Program-made: the position numbers and the translations under genes
Notes under the pieces: model-generated
The model's input: only the letters and a program-made list of their open reading frames with translations
Database searches by the model: none
What the model was told of the DNA's origin: nothing
Shown: positions 43,816 through 52,098 of the stretch, in pieces
Layout of the letters: each line of letters begins with the position of its first letter
Position numbering within the stretch: position 1 is the stretch's first letter
NCBI RefSeq assembly: GCF_900199725.1
Contig: NZ_LT904903.1
Location: 970,353 to 1,034,352 of the forward strand
Length of the DNA: 64,000 nucleotides
Source of the DNA: Cytobacillus massiliigabonensis
GTDB lineage: Bacteria; Bacillota; Bacilli; Bacillales; Cytobacillaceae
Direction of reading: 5' to 3'

Positions 43816-44793
43816 ATGCTAGCAGAACTAATTAATCCATATCATTTTCAAGTAGCTTCCTTTATTCTGATTAATATTATTCTAGGAATCAGTGTATATA
43901 TCACTCTGTCAACCGGGCAGCTTTCACTTGCAAATGCAGGGTTTATGGGGATAGGGGCGTACACATCGGCTCTTTTGACCATACACTTTGATTTGCCCAT
44001 TGTATTAGGAATTATGGCTGGAGCGCTGGTAGCGGCATTATTAGGGATATTAATCGGAATCCCAACGCTGAGACTGCAAGGGGTTTATTTGGCAATCGTG
44101 ACCCTCGGATTTGGAGAGGTGATCCGGGTTGTTTTTATCAACTGGGAGTCATTAACGAAAGGGTCCGTGGGGATCTCAGGCATTCCGCATATTGGTCGGG
44201 AAATATTACGCGTGTTAAAAGGCTTTGGGTTTGATCCAAAGGTTCTTGGTTTACAGAATAACCAATTTATTTTTCTATCGATTTTTCTTCTGTTATTCAT
44301 CATCACAATTGGCGTCATTTGGTTCTTTAGGAGACAGCATCGGTCGCGTGTGGGACGTGCCTTTGCAGCAATTAAGCTCGATGAAAAAGCGGCAGAATCG
44401 ATGGGAATTAATATTACGTACTATAAGGTCCTTGCTTTTGCACAGGGCGCCTTGCTTTCAGGGTTTGCGGGTGCACTCTATGCACATGTTCTTGCATACA
44501 TAAGTCCTGCTGATTTTGCCTATCACCGGGCGGTTGAAATTCTGATTTTCGTTGTCTTTGGGGGCAGTGAAGTGATTTGGGGACCCATATTCGGTGCGTT
44601 CTTCTTAACATTAATGCCAGAGGTCCTGCGATTTATTAGTGAATATCGCTATATGATTTATGGTCTAATTATTATTATTTTGATGGCAGTTCGCCCTCAA
44701 GGATTAATTGATGTAAATCTTCTAAATTGGGTGAAGACAAAAGGCAGGAAAAGGGGGCAAAAGCATGGTACTGGAAATACAAAAAGTATGTAA
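43816..44793 (+). CDS. livM: Branched-chain amino acid ABC permease LivM
   Basis: 325 residues, ~9 spans. LSTGQLSLANAGFMGIGAY near the N-terminus and the conserved EAA-like loop (AAIKLDEKAAESMGINITYYK) mark the LivM family. RPQGLI closes the membrane part. The last 29 nt overlap livG, so translation is coupled. An AAGGTGAG ribosome site precedes the ATG. Confidence 0.92.
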   Translation: MLAELINPYHFQVASFILINIILGISVYITLSTGQLSLANAGFMGIGAYTSALLTIHFDLPIVLGIMAGALVAALLGILIGIPTLRLQGVYLAIVTLGFGEVIRVVFINWESLTKGSVGISGIPHIGREILRVLKGFGFDPKVLGLQNNQFIFLSIFLLLFIITIGVIWFFRRQHRSRVGRAFAAIKLDEKAAESMGINITYYKVLAFAQGALLSGFAGALYAHVLAYISPADFAYHRAVEILIFVVFGGSEVIWGPIFGAFFLTLMPEVLRFISEYRYMIYGLIIIILMAVRPQGLIDVNLLNWVKTKGRKRGQKHGTGNTKSM

Positions 44794-45538
44794 AAACTTC
44801 GGCGGTCTTAGTGCAGTGTCTGATGTCTCTTTTTCAATCAATAAAGGGGAGATCTTTGGGCTCATAGGACCGAACGGTGCCGGAAAAACGACGATGTTCA
44901 ACTTAATTACCTCCATGTTTCCATTAACATCAGGTGACATCGTTTTCTCGGGTCAAACAATAAATGGGCTAAAATCTCATCAAATCACGAAAAAGGGAAT
45001 TTGCCGGACATTTCAAAATATCAGGCTGTTCCCGCAAATGACAGCTCAAGAAAATGTCATGGTGGGGGAGCATTGCCGGACGAAATCCGGTGTATTCAGA
45101 AGTGTGTTTGGGACGAAATTTCAGCGGAAGGAAGAAGCGAAAATCCGCAGTAAAGCTAATGAACTACTCGAATTTGTTGGTTTATTGGAATATGGAGATG
45201 TTGCAGCTGAAAATCTGGCATACGGGCAGCAAAGAAGATTGGAAATCGCTAGAGCGATGGCAAGTGATCCGCAGCTGCTTCTGCTGGATGAGCCTGCAGC
45301 AGGGATGAATGAAACGGAAACAAGTGATTTATTCCAGCTCATCAAAAAAATCCAATCCAAAGGAATAACCGTGCTTCTCATTGAGCATGACATGCCGCTT
45401 GTGATGAAGCTATGCGACCGGATCGCTGTTCTCAATTTTGGAAAGAAGATAGCAGAAGGAACACCTGCTGAAATTCAGAGTAATCCAGCAGTAATTGAAG
45501 CATACCTCGGCAGTGAGGAGGATGAGCTATATGCTTAA
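44765..45538 (+). CDS. livG: Branched-chain amino acid ABC ATPase LivG
   Basis: 257 residues. Walker A GPNGAGKTTMFN, the Q-loop (RTFQNIRLF), a signature that reads LAYGQQRRLEIARAM (Tyr for the first Ser of LSGGQ, normal in LivG), Walker B LLLLDEPAAGMN, and H-loop LLIEHDM. It powers the LivHM pore with LivF. It overlaps livM upstream by 29 nt and livF downstream by 8 nt. Confidence 0.94.
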   Translation: MVLEIQKVCKNFGGLSAVSDVSFSINKGEIFGLIGPNGAGKTTMFNLITSMFPLTSGDIVFSGQTINGLKSHQITKKGICRTFQNIRLFPQMTAQENVMVGEHCRTKSGVFRSVFGTKFQRKEEAKIRSKANELLEFVGLLEYGDVAAENLAYGQQRRLEIARAMASDPQLLLLDEPAAGMNETETSDLFQLIKKIQSKGITVLLIEHDMPLVMKLCDRIAVLNFGKKIAEGTPAEIQSNPAVIEAYLGSEEDELYA

Positions 45539-46241
45539 TGTAAGCGGTATTCATGCGTTTTACGGAAATATACAAGTACTAAAAAATATTGATCTGGATG
45601 TGGAAGAGGGAAGTATAGTGACCATTCTTGGAGCGAATGGCGCAGGAAAAACAACGACGATGAAGACGATTGCAGGACTGTTAAAACCCCAGAAAGGAAA
45701 GATTGAATTTCTTGGGGAAGATGTAACTGGATTAAGACCGGACCAGCTTTTGCGAAAAGGCATTGCCCTTGTGCCAGAAGGCCGGCAAATATTGGCAGGC
45801 ATGACCGTCATGGAAAACCTGGAGATGGGGGCTTATCACCGGAAGGATAACGAAATTGGACAAGATCTAGAAAAAGTATTAGAGAGATTTCCGATTTTAA
45901 AAGAAAGAGAAAAACAGCTCGGTGGAACCTTGTCTGGCGGTCAGCAGCAAATGCTGGCAATAGCCAGGGCCATTTTAAGCCGGCCGAAGCTATTGCTGCT
46001 CGATGAGCCTTCCATGGGACTTGCACCGCTCATTGTCGCAGATATTTTTAAAATTATTAAAGAGATCAATGAAACAGGAACAACCGTCCTGCTTGTTGAA
46101 CAAAATGCAAGGCAAGCATTAAAAATTTCTGATTACGGCTATGTACTGGAAATCGGAAAAATTGTTGCTGATGGAAAATCGCAGGATTTGCTGAATGATC
46201 CACGTATTATGGAAGCATATCTTGGACGGAAATCTAGTTAG
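45531..46241 (+). CDS. livF: Branched-chain amino acid ABC ATPase LivF
   Basis: 236 residues. Walker A GANGAGKTTTMKT, VPEGRQIL (a LivF-specific stretch), signature LSGGQQQMLAIARA, Walker B LLLLDEPSMGLAP and H-loop-equivalent LLVEQNAR (Gln follows Glu, as usual for LivF). ATG 45531 follows GAGGAGG and overlaps the livG stop. An earlier frame start at 45495 inside livG is less likely. It is the last gene of the liv operon, which ends at a terminator. Confidence 0.94.
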   Translation: MLNVSGIHAFYGNIQVLKNIDLDVEEGSIVTILGANGAGKTTTMKTIAGLLKPQKGKIEFLGEDVTGLRPDQLLRKGIALVPEGRQILAGMTVMENLEMGAYHRKDNEIGQDLEKVLERFPILKEREKQLGGTLSGGQQQMLAIARAILSRPKLLLLDEPSMGLAPLIVADIFKIIKEINETGTTVLLVEQNARQALKISDYGYVLEIGKIVADGKSQDLLNDPRIMEAYLGRKSS

Positions 46242-46251
46242 TGATAGGTGT

Positions 46252-46302
46252 AAAAGCTAAGGTGGGTGTCAAATGTGTTTGACATCTACTTTGGCTTTTT
46301 TT
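46252..46302 (+). terminator. Terminator of the liv operon
   Basis: An imperfect long hairpin (AAAGC...TGTCAA with TTGACA...GCTTT) followed by seven T residues. Confidence 0.75.
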
Positions 46303-46310
46303 ATCATATA

Positions 46311-46332
46311 GGTGTAAAAGGTTTTTTACACC
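46311..46332. promoter_or_regulatory. Palindrome upstream of the XRE regulator
   Basis: GGTGTAAAA and TTTTACACC (9 bp each) flank GGTT, 23 bp before the XRE start codon; a further GGTGTAAAA half-site is at 46247-46255. It could be the regulator's own operator. Confidence 0.45.
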
Positions 46333-46354
46333 TTGCGAATGTGGAGGCAAATGA

Positions 46355-46570
46355 ATGGATAATAGAATTAAGGAGTACAGAGAAAAAAACAATCTTTCAC
46401 AAGGGAAATTAGCCGAATTATGTAATGTAAGCCGGCAAACCATTAATGCGATTGAGAACAATAAGTATGACCCGAGTTTACAGTTAGCATTTGAACTTGC
46501 AAGGAATTTACAAGTAATGATAGAGGATTTATTTATGTATTCAGAGAATGGAGGAAAAAAGAATGGATAA
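46355..46570 (+). CDS. XRE-family transcriptional regulator
   Basis: 71 residues, essentially one Cro/CI-type HTH: IKEYREKNNLSQGKLAELCN and VSRQTINAIENNKYDPSLQL with the recognition helix at SRQTINAIE. Small regulators of this type are typically found with a short membrane protein, as here. GGAGG is 7 nt before ATG 46355 (another ATG at 46351 is out of frame). It overlaps the next gene by 8 nt. The palindrome at 46311 is a candidate autoregulatory site. Confidence 0.9.
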   Translation: MDNRIKEYREKNNLSQGKLAELCNVSRQTINAIENNKYDPSLQLAFELARNLQVMIEDLFMYSENGGKKNG

Positions 46571-46955
46571 TTCAAGAAAAGTCATAGCAGTTTTAGCTTT
46601 TGCTGTTTTTTGTATGCTTACAGGCTTCACATTCTACAAATGGGTGCGCTTTGGAACGATAGATGGAGGTTCTATATTTTTCAGTTTTCTTGCATTATCG
46701 TATTTTTTTAATTGGCTTAATTGGGGCAGCCATGACGGCGGCGGGGAGAAAGACGAATTAGACAAGCATATTGAAACCCAAAGTGCAAAGATCGGGTATT
46801 TTGTGTTAATGATTTTGGCTGCTATCATTCTGTTTATTTCAGAAGGTGTATCTAAATTAAATGATATTGAGAACTATCCTTTGCTAATTGTAGTGGGTCT
46901 TACATTTGTTACACTTCCAATTACGGAGTTTATTTATTCAAGGAAGTTTAAATAA
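46563..46955 (+). CDS. Small membrane protein paired with the XRE regulator
   Basis: 130 residues with about four spans: VIAVLAFAVFCMLTGFTFY, SIFFSFLALSYFFNWLNWG, IGYFVLMILAAIILFIS and YPLLIVVGLTFVTLPITEF. A polar acidic loop (EKDELDKHIETQS) lies in the middle. The position after an XRE regulator resembles DUF2178-type partners, though I cannot confirm the family. GGAGG overlaps the end of the regulator gene, and the ATG at 46563 gives an 8-nt overlap. Function unknown; membrane stress sensing is a guess from context. Confidence 0.7.
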   Translation: MDNSRKVIAVLAFAVFCMLTGFTFYKWVRFGTIDGGSIFFSFLALSYFFNWLNWGSHDGGGEKDELDKHIETQSAKIGYFVLMILAAIILFISEGVSKLNDIENYPLLIVVGLTFVTLPITEFIYSRKFK

Positions 46956-47112
46956 TATGAATTAACTAGTTTAAAAGGCTATTGAAACAAGCTATTCCTT
47001 TATTTTCATCTGTTTTTCAAAATAAATTATTTAAAAATTCCGTAAAAGGAGATATGATAATACTAATCATTTATTTAGGGATTCGAAGGAAAAACAGCTT
47101 GGGGGATAACAA

Positions 47113-48843
47113 ATGTTAAAGGTCATAACCTATTTAAAGCCATACAGGATTGCAGTAGTCATTGCACTTATATTAATGCTGACAGAGCTTGGGGTAGAGC
47201 TTGTTCAGCCATTTTTTATGGCAAAGATTATTGACGATGGCATTCTAGTGAACAATTTGTCCGCAGTAATAAAATGGGGCGGTATTATGGTCGCGTTTTC
47301 ATTTATCTCATTTGCAGCTGGAGTGATTAACTCCTTTTATGCAGCACATGTAAGTCAAAACTTTGGATTCGATGTAAGGAAGGCTTTATTTGAAAAAGTT
47401 CAATCTTTTTCATTTGCGAATTTCAATCAATTCCCTGCATCATCTTTAATTACAAGGATGACGAATGATATTACACAAATTCAAAACACAGTATTTATGA
47501 GCTTAAGGATCATGCTTCGTGCACCTTTGCTAATCATTGGCGGGTTAATGATGGCATTCATCGTAAATGTAAAGCTTGCATTGATTTTATCAGCGGTCAT
47601 TCCCTTTTTGTTTATTTTTCTTATTTGGGTGATGAATAAAGGGGGAGCTTTATTTAAGAATGTGCAGGAAAAATTAGACTCGGTGAACGGCGTCATGAGA
47701 GAAACGCTGACTGGCATTCGTCTCATAAAAGCTTTTATCAGGCGAAAATATGAGGTTAGCCGTTTTGCTGCGGCGAACAAGGATTTAAAGGATCGGACGG
47801 CTAGAGCATTAAGAATCATGGAAGTAACGATGCCAGTATTGTTATTTATTATGAATGTAAGCATTATTGGCGTTCTTTGGTTTGGGAATTTGCAGCTGAA
47901 TACAGGTGAAGTAAAGGTAGGAGAAGTTGTAGCAATTGTTAACTATGCTACTAGGATTACAGCGGCCTTCTCCATCTTTTCTTTTATCATTATGGCTTTT
48001 TCACGCGCACGGGCTTCTTCCAATCGAATTGTGGAGGTAATGGAAACGCCGATTGATCTTCTAGATCGAGATGGTGCCGATTCAGCCATTGCTTTGAAGG
48101 AAGGGAAAATTGAATTTAAGAATGTCATGTTTCAATATCCTGGAACTGAAACGGCTGCGATTGATCAAGTGAGCTTTACCATTCAGCCAGGGCAGACGGT
48201 TGCTATTCTTGGTGCGACAGGCTCTGGGAAAACCTCGCTTTTTCAGCTGATCCCTCGGCTATATGATGTGAGCAGCGGGCAAGTATTCATTGATGGCATG
48301 GATGTCCGCGAGATGAGGATGGAGAGTTTGCGAAAGCAAATCGGCTTTGTCCCCCAAGAAGCTTTGTTATTTTCCGGGAGTGTAAAAGAAAATCTTAGGT
48401 GGGGCAAAGAGGATGCTTCCATGGAGGAAATGATTGAAGCGGCAAAAGATGCGCAAATTTATGAAACGATTAAGAAATTGCCAACTCAATTTGAAACAAA
48501 GCTAGGACAAAAAGGGGTGAATCTTTCTGGCGGACAGAAACAGCGGCTTTCTATCGCAAGGGCTTTAATTAGACAGCCAAAAATACTTCTTCTGGATGAT
48601 AGCACGAGTGCGTTAGATAGGAGAACAGAGGCAAAATTGCTTCAGGCATTAAAAGCATATACATGCACAACCTTAATCATCACGCAGAAAATTAGCACGG
48701 CATTAGAAGCGGATCAGATTCTTCTTCTAGAGAATGGAAAATTATTAGCGAAAGGGACACATGAGTCTTTGTTAGAAACCTCGAAGCTATATAATGAAAT
48801 TTTCAGCTCCCAATCGAGAGAGGAGAGCAGAAACTATGCTTAA
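47113..48843 (+). CDS. ABC exporter half-transporter, degenerate-site subunit (YfiB-like)
   Basis: 576 residues: six spans (1-~310) then an ATPase domain. Walker A LGATGSGKTSLFQL and signature LSGGQKQRLSIARAL are normal. Walker B is LLLDDSTSALD, with Asp in place of the catalytic Glu, and the H-loop reads IITQKIST, with Gln instead of His. The subunit therefore supplies a degenerate site and must pair with the next gene. The arrangement matches heterodimeric exporters such as B. subtilis YfiB/YfiC or BmrCD, which pump drugs or lipids. Start ATG behind GGGGGATAAC. Confidence 0.9.
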   Translation: MLKVITYLKPYRIAVVIALILMLTELGVELVQPFFMAKIIDDGILVNNLSAVIKWGGIMVAFSFISFAAGVINSFYAAHVSQNFGFDVRKALFEKVQSFSFANFNQFPASSLITRMTNDITQIQNTVFMSLRIMLRAPLLIIGGLMMAFIVNVKLALILSAVIPFLFIFLIWVMNKGGALFKNVQEKLDSVNGVMRETLTGIRLIKAFIRRKYEVSRFAAANKDLKDRTARALRIMEVTMPVLLFIMNVSIIGVLWFGNLQLNTGEVKVGEVVAIVNYATRITAAFSIFSFIIMAFSRARASSNRIVEVMETPIDLLDRDGADSAIALKEGKIEFKNVMFQYPGTETAAIDQVSFTIQPGQTVAILGATGSGKTSLFQLIPRLYDVSSGQVFIDGMDVREMRMESLRKQIGFVPQEALLFSGSVKENLRWGKEDASMEEMIEAAKDAQIYETIKKLPTQFETKLGQKGVNLSGGQKQRLSIARALIRQPKILLLDDSTSALDRRTEAKLLQALKAYTCTTLIITQKISTALEADQILLLENGKLLAKGTHESLLETSKLYNEIFSSQSREESRNYA

Positions 48844-50659
48844 ACAGATGATCAAACCTTTTCAATATAAGAAAATGATTCAATTGAATATCGAGGAAAC
48901 ACAAAGTGAAAAACAAAAATCAAAGAATTACTTTGGCACTTTAAAAAGAATCTGGTATTTTCTCTCTTCGAATAAAGGACTGTTATTTCTTGTCTTACTC
49001 ATGGTATTTCTTAGCTCTGCTTTAGGATTGCTTGGTCCGTATTTAGTAGGAGTGGCGATAGACAATTATATTGTTACAAGAAAGATGGAGGGATTCATAG
49101 CTCTGTTAGGCAGCCTCGGAGTGATTTATGTATTCTATTCCTTAACGATCTGGTTCCAAAACTACTGGATGATTGGAATTGCGCAAGATACAGTCTATAC
49201 GATGAGGATGAGGCTATTTCAGCATTTGCATAAGCTGCCAATTCCCTTCTTCGATAAGCGCCAGCATGGCGAATTAATGAGCAGGATCACAAATGATATT
49301 GAAAATGTCAGCTCCACACTAAACAGCTCTGTCATTCAAATATTTTCAAGCATACTTACCCTTATTGGGACAGTGGCAGTCATGCTTTGGCTTAGTCCAT
49401 TGCTGACCTTATTAACTTTGATTATCGTTCCTTTCATGTTTTTCGGCATGAAGTGGATCACCAAACGGACTGGCCCATTATTTAAAGAACAGCAGCGAAA
49501 TCTTGGTGAATTGAATGGCTTTATTGAAGAAACGATTTCAGGGCAGCGAATTATTAAGACGTTTTCGCAAGAGAAGAAAGTTGTCGCTGAATTTTTAGAA
49601 AAGGGTGAAAGGCTAAAAGCTGCCGGCTTTTGGGCCCAAACCTATTCTGGCTTTATTCCAAAGCTAATGAATGTCTTGAACAATTTGAGCTTTGCAATTA
49701 TTGCCGGGATTGGAGGCATCCTCGCTTTAAATGGGATGATTTCCATCGGTGTGATCGTGATCTTTGTTGAATATTCCCGTCAATTTACCCGTCCATTAAA
49801 TGATCTTGCCAATCAATTTAATACACTCCTATCTGCTGTTGCAGGTGCTGAAAGGGTATTTGAGATCTTAGATGAAGAGGAAGAATTTAAAAATGAAAGC
49901 TTGCTTCCGGAGCTTCCGCGAGTAAAAGGAGAAGTAGAATTTAAGAATGTGACCTTTTCCTATGAGGAGGAGAGCAAAACTGTTAAGAATATTGACCTCC
50001 ATGTATATCCTGGTGAGACCGCCGCATTCGTCGGACCTACTGGTGCAGGGAAAACAACGATGATTAACTTACTGTCACGCTTTTATGATGTGGATTCCGG
50101 GAGTATTTTTATTGATGGATATGATCTTGCAAAAGTGAAAAAGGAAAGCTTGCGCCAGCATATGGGCTTCGTGCTGCAGGATTCGTTCATGTTTCAGGGA
50201 ACGGTCCGCGAGAATATCCGCTATGGAAGACTTGCGGCAAGCGATGATGAAGTGGTGGAAGCAGCTAAGCTTGCAAATGCCCATTCCTTTATTGTCAGGC
50301 TTCCTGATGGCTACGATACCGTTTTGAATCAGGAAGGAAGCGGCATCAGCCAAGGACAAAAGCAGCTGTTATCTATCGCAAGAGCTTTTCTCGCCAATCC
50401 GTCGATCTTAATTTTAGATGAGGCAACGAGCAGCATTGATACGGTTACAGAATTAAAGATACAGGCTGCTCTGCAGAAATTAATGAAGGGGAGAACAAGC
50501 TTTGTGATCGCCCATCGGTTAAATACGATCCAAAATGCAGATCGGATATTTGTCCTTGATGAAGGAAGAATTATTGAAGAAGGCAATCATGATACATTGC
50601 TGAAGAAAAAAGGGTTTTACTATCATTTACATGGGAAAGCATCTGCTTCAGGAACCTAA
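48836..50659 (+). CDS. ABC exporter half-transporter, catalytic-site subunit (YfiC-like)
   Basis: 607 residues with six spans and an ATPase. Walker A GPTGAGKTTMINLL, Walker B LILDEATSSID with catalytic Glu, and H-loop VIAHRLNTI are intact, but the signature is ISQGQKQLLSIARA (SQG for SGG). In heterodimers this composition leaves one full catalytic site. GAGGAG before ATG 48836 and an 8-nt overlap with the partner indicate co-translation. The substrate is unknown. The downstream 60-bp array and terminator close the unit. Confidence 0.92.
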   Translation: MLKQMIKPFQYKKMIQLNIEETQSEKQKSKNYFGTLKRIWYFLSSNKGLLFLVLLMVFLSSALGLLGPYLVGVAIDNYIVTRKMEGFIALLGSLGVIYVFYSLTIWFQNYWMIGIAQDTVYTMRMRLFQHLHKLPIPFFDKRQHGELMSRITNDIENVSSTLNSSVIQIFSSILTLIGTVAVMLWLSPLLTLLTLIIVPFMFFGMKWITKRTGPLFKEQQRNLGELNGFIEETISGQRIIKTFSQEKKVVAEFLEKGERLKAAGFWAQTYSGFIPKLMNVLNNLSFAIIAGIGGILALNGMISIGVIVIFVEYSRQFTRPLNDLANQFNTLLSAVAGAERVFEILDEEEEFKNESLLPELPRVKGEVEFKNVTFSYEEESKTVKNIDLHVYPGETAAFVGPTGAGKTTMINLLSRFYDVDSGSIFIDGYDLAKVKKESLRQHMGFVLQDSFMFQGTVRENIRYGRLAASDDEVVEAAKLANAHSFIVRLPDGYDTVLNQEGSGISQGQKQLLSIARAFLANPSILILDEATSSIDTVTELKIQAALQKLMKGRTSFVIAHRLNTIQNADRIFVLDEGRIIEEGNHDTLLKKKGFYYHLHGKASASGT

Positions 50660-50689
50660 TTTCTCTGAAATACTCGATTAACTGATTTA

Positions 50690-50965
50690 ATTGCTAGATT
50701 ACCTGCAGAAGTTGCAAAAATAAGTGGAAAGTTGCAAAAAAAACAGTGCAAATACAAAATTACCTGCAGAACTTGCAAAAATAAATGAAAAGGTGCAAAT
50801 AAACGGAGCAAATGCAAAATTACCTGAGGAATTTGCAAAAATAAATGAAAAGTTGCAAATAAACGGTGCAAATGCAAAATTACCTGCGGAACTTGCAAAA
50901 ATAAATGAAAAGTTGCAAAAAAAATAGTATAAATGCAAAATTACTTGCAGAACTTGCAAAAATAA
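50690..50965. repeat. Tandem array C, ~60-bp period, 4-5 copies
   Basis: ACCTG or its variant ACTTG starts repeats at 50701, 50762, 50822, 50882 and 50943 (steps 61, 60, 60, 61). Each unit has TTGCAAAAATAA and TGCAAATGCAAAATTACC. A 67-codon frame (50724-50927) encodes a 20-residue periodic peptide (core KLPAELAKINEKLQ) because the period divides by three, but it has no ribosome site. A hairpin terminator follows. Confidence 0.85.
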
Positions 50966-50987
50966 AAGAACATCCTGATGAAAAGAG

Positions 50988-51024
50988 AAAAACCTGTGAT
51001 GCTGCTCAATTTCACAGGTTTTTT
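50988..51024. terminator. Bidirectional terminator
   Basis: AAAAACCTGTGA pairs with TCACAGGTTTTT around a 12-nt loop, between the array and the minus-strand vWA gene. Confidence 0.8.
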
Positions 51025-51035
51025 CGTTAGTTTTA

Positions 51036-51701
51036 TTAAATCACTCTTTTTGCTTTCGCTTCTTTCAGCCATTCTGGAAACTCATTCAAAAGCAGATTGT
51101 ATAACTCTTCATCAGAAATGGTTTCAATATCCTGTATATGGAAGAAATTTGCATTATCAATAAAGCGGCCTTCCATTTCATCGAGCTTTTTAAGGACATC
51201 AAAATTAGAATCCCCAATGCCAACAAACTGCCAGAAGAGCGGTTTATCAGAGGAAGAAACGACCGGCTTTTTAATTGCAGGTTTGCAGCCCCCATCATTA
51301 ATAAATACGATAAAAGCAGGATCTGAACTGGGATCCTCCACCGTATATTTTTGAATGACATCCTCCATAACAGGCGGCTCATCATTTCTGCCAAACTTAT
51401 GAATTAACGAGTTGTTTAAAATATACTGATCAACATACCCTTCAAAGTCGATTTCAGTAACCGGCTTTAATCTGGAAAACTCATTATCATATACCCATAT
51501 ATCCAATGATCCATCATCATCAAATTGGCTGGCGACAGCAAGAATCCTTTCAACTACCTTCTGAACGGTTCCGTTTTTATATAGGCGGCGCATGGATCCT
51601 GAAATATCTAATACGAGTGCGACCCTTGCTGTTACATTTGTTAAATTCCTTTTCTCAAGAACGATTTGTGCCGATTTTTTTAATAGGCTAATTGTGCTCA
51701 T
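51036..51701 (-). CDS. vWA-domain protein (TerF-like)
   Basis: 221 residues, nearly all a von Willebrand A domain. The metal-ion-dependent adhesion site is complete: DISGSM near residue 33, the Thr in LYKNGTVQK, and the Asp in VFINDGG. The N-terminal KKSAQIVLEKRNLTNVTARVAL and the helical C-terminus resemble the vWA part of tellurium-resistance TerF-type proteins. Ter genes are not adjacent, so the role (stress, complex assembly) is open. AAGGAGG precedes the ATG. It is a single-gene unit. Confidence 0.82.
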   Translation of the reverse strand: MSTISLLKKSAQIVLEKRNLTNVTARVALVLDISGSMRRLYKNGTVQKVVERILAVASQFDDDGSLDIWVYDNEFSRLKPVTEIDFEGYVDQYILNNSLIHKFGRNDEPPVMEDVIQKYTVEDPSSDPAFIVFINDGGCKPAIKKPVVSSSDKPLFWQFVGIGDSNFDVLKKLDEMEGRFIDNANFFHIQDIETISDEELYNLLLNEFPEWLKEAKAKRVI

Positions 51702-51920
51702 AAGCTTCCTCCTTGATTCATTTGGACATGTATTAGTTTAAATGTACCATAAAGCTGAAAATAAGTATTCTGAAAATTAATGAAGGCTTATAGGGCTTTA
51801 TCTGCAAACTTATTATCAGTGAAAACAGGGTAAATTAGACTGTTATCGAAATGTGGATAAACGCCAGTTCACAAGTTATACAAATTCATATGAAGTTTTG
51901 TGAAGAATTGGTGAAGTAGA

Positions 51921-51949
51921 TTGTCAATTAAGTAAGAATAGCGTATATT
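51921..51949 (+). promoter_or_regulatory. SigA-type promoter
   Basis: TTGTCA (51921-51926) and TATATT (51944-51949) with a 17-bp spacer, giving a ~140-nt leader before the DoxX start. Confidence 0.6.
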
Positions 51950-52052
51950 AAAAGTGTAGAAAGAAAGTGAAAAGATTCACAAAGATTCAAGTGCTTTCTA
52001 CAAGAAGCTGGCCGGCTTGAACCCAAAGTTGGGTAAAAATTTTTAAATCGCA

Positions 52053-52070
52053 TTGTGAATAACATCACAA
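52053..52070. promoter_or_regulatory. Rex/Fnr-like operator before the DoxX gene
   Basis: TTGTGAATAACATCACAA fits Rex (TTGTGAA-N4-TTCACAA) with one mismatch and also fits the Fnr consensus TGTGA-N6-TCACA exactly. TATAAT follows directly at 52071, so a bound protein would overlap that -10 element. Confidence 0.65.
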
Positions 52071-52098
52071 TATAATAAATTTATTGGAGATGATTACT

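Larger units (their letters stand above)
51702..52098. other. Long control region before the DoxX gene
   Basis: 397 bp without a gene. It holds a SigA-type promoter at 51921-51949, several TTCACAA/TTGTGAA half-sites (near 51873, 51895 and 51975), a small ACCCAA-AG-TTGGGT hairpin at 52021-52034 followed by A/T-rich sequence, and the Rex/Fnr-like palindrome at 52053-52070. Confidence 0.65.

Noticed and set aside
50724..50927. Coding gene for a 67-residue repeat protein
   Set aside because: No ribosome site or promoter, and the frame is explained by a 60-bp repeat unit; kept only as a repeat.
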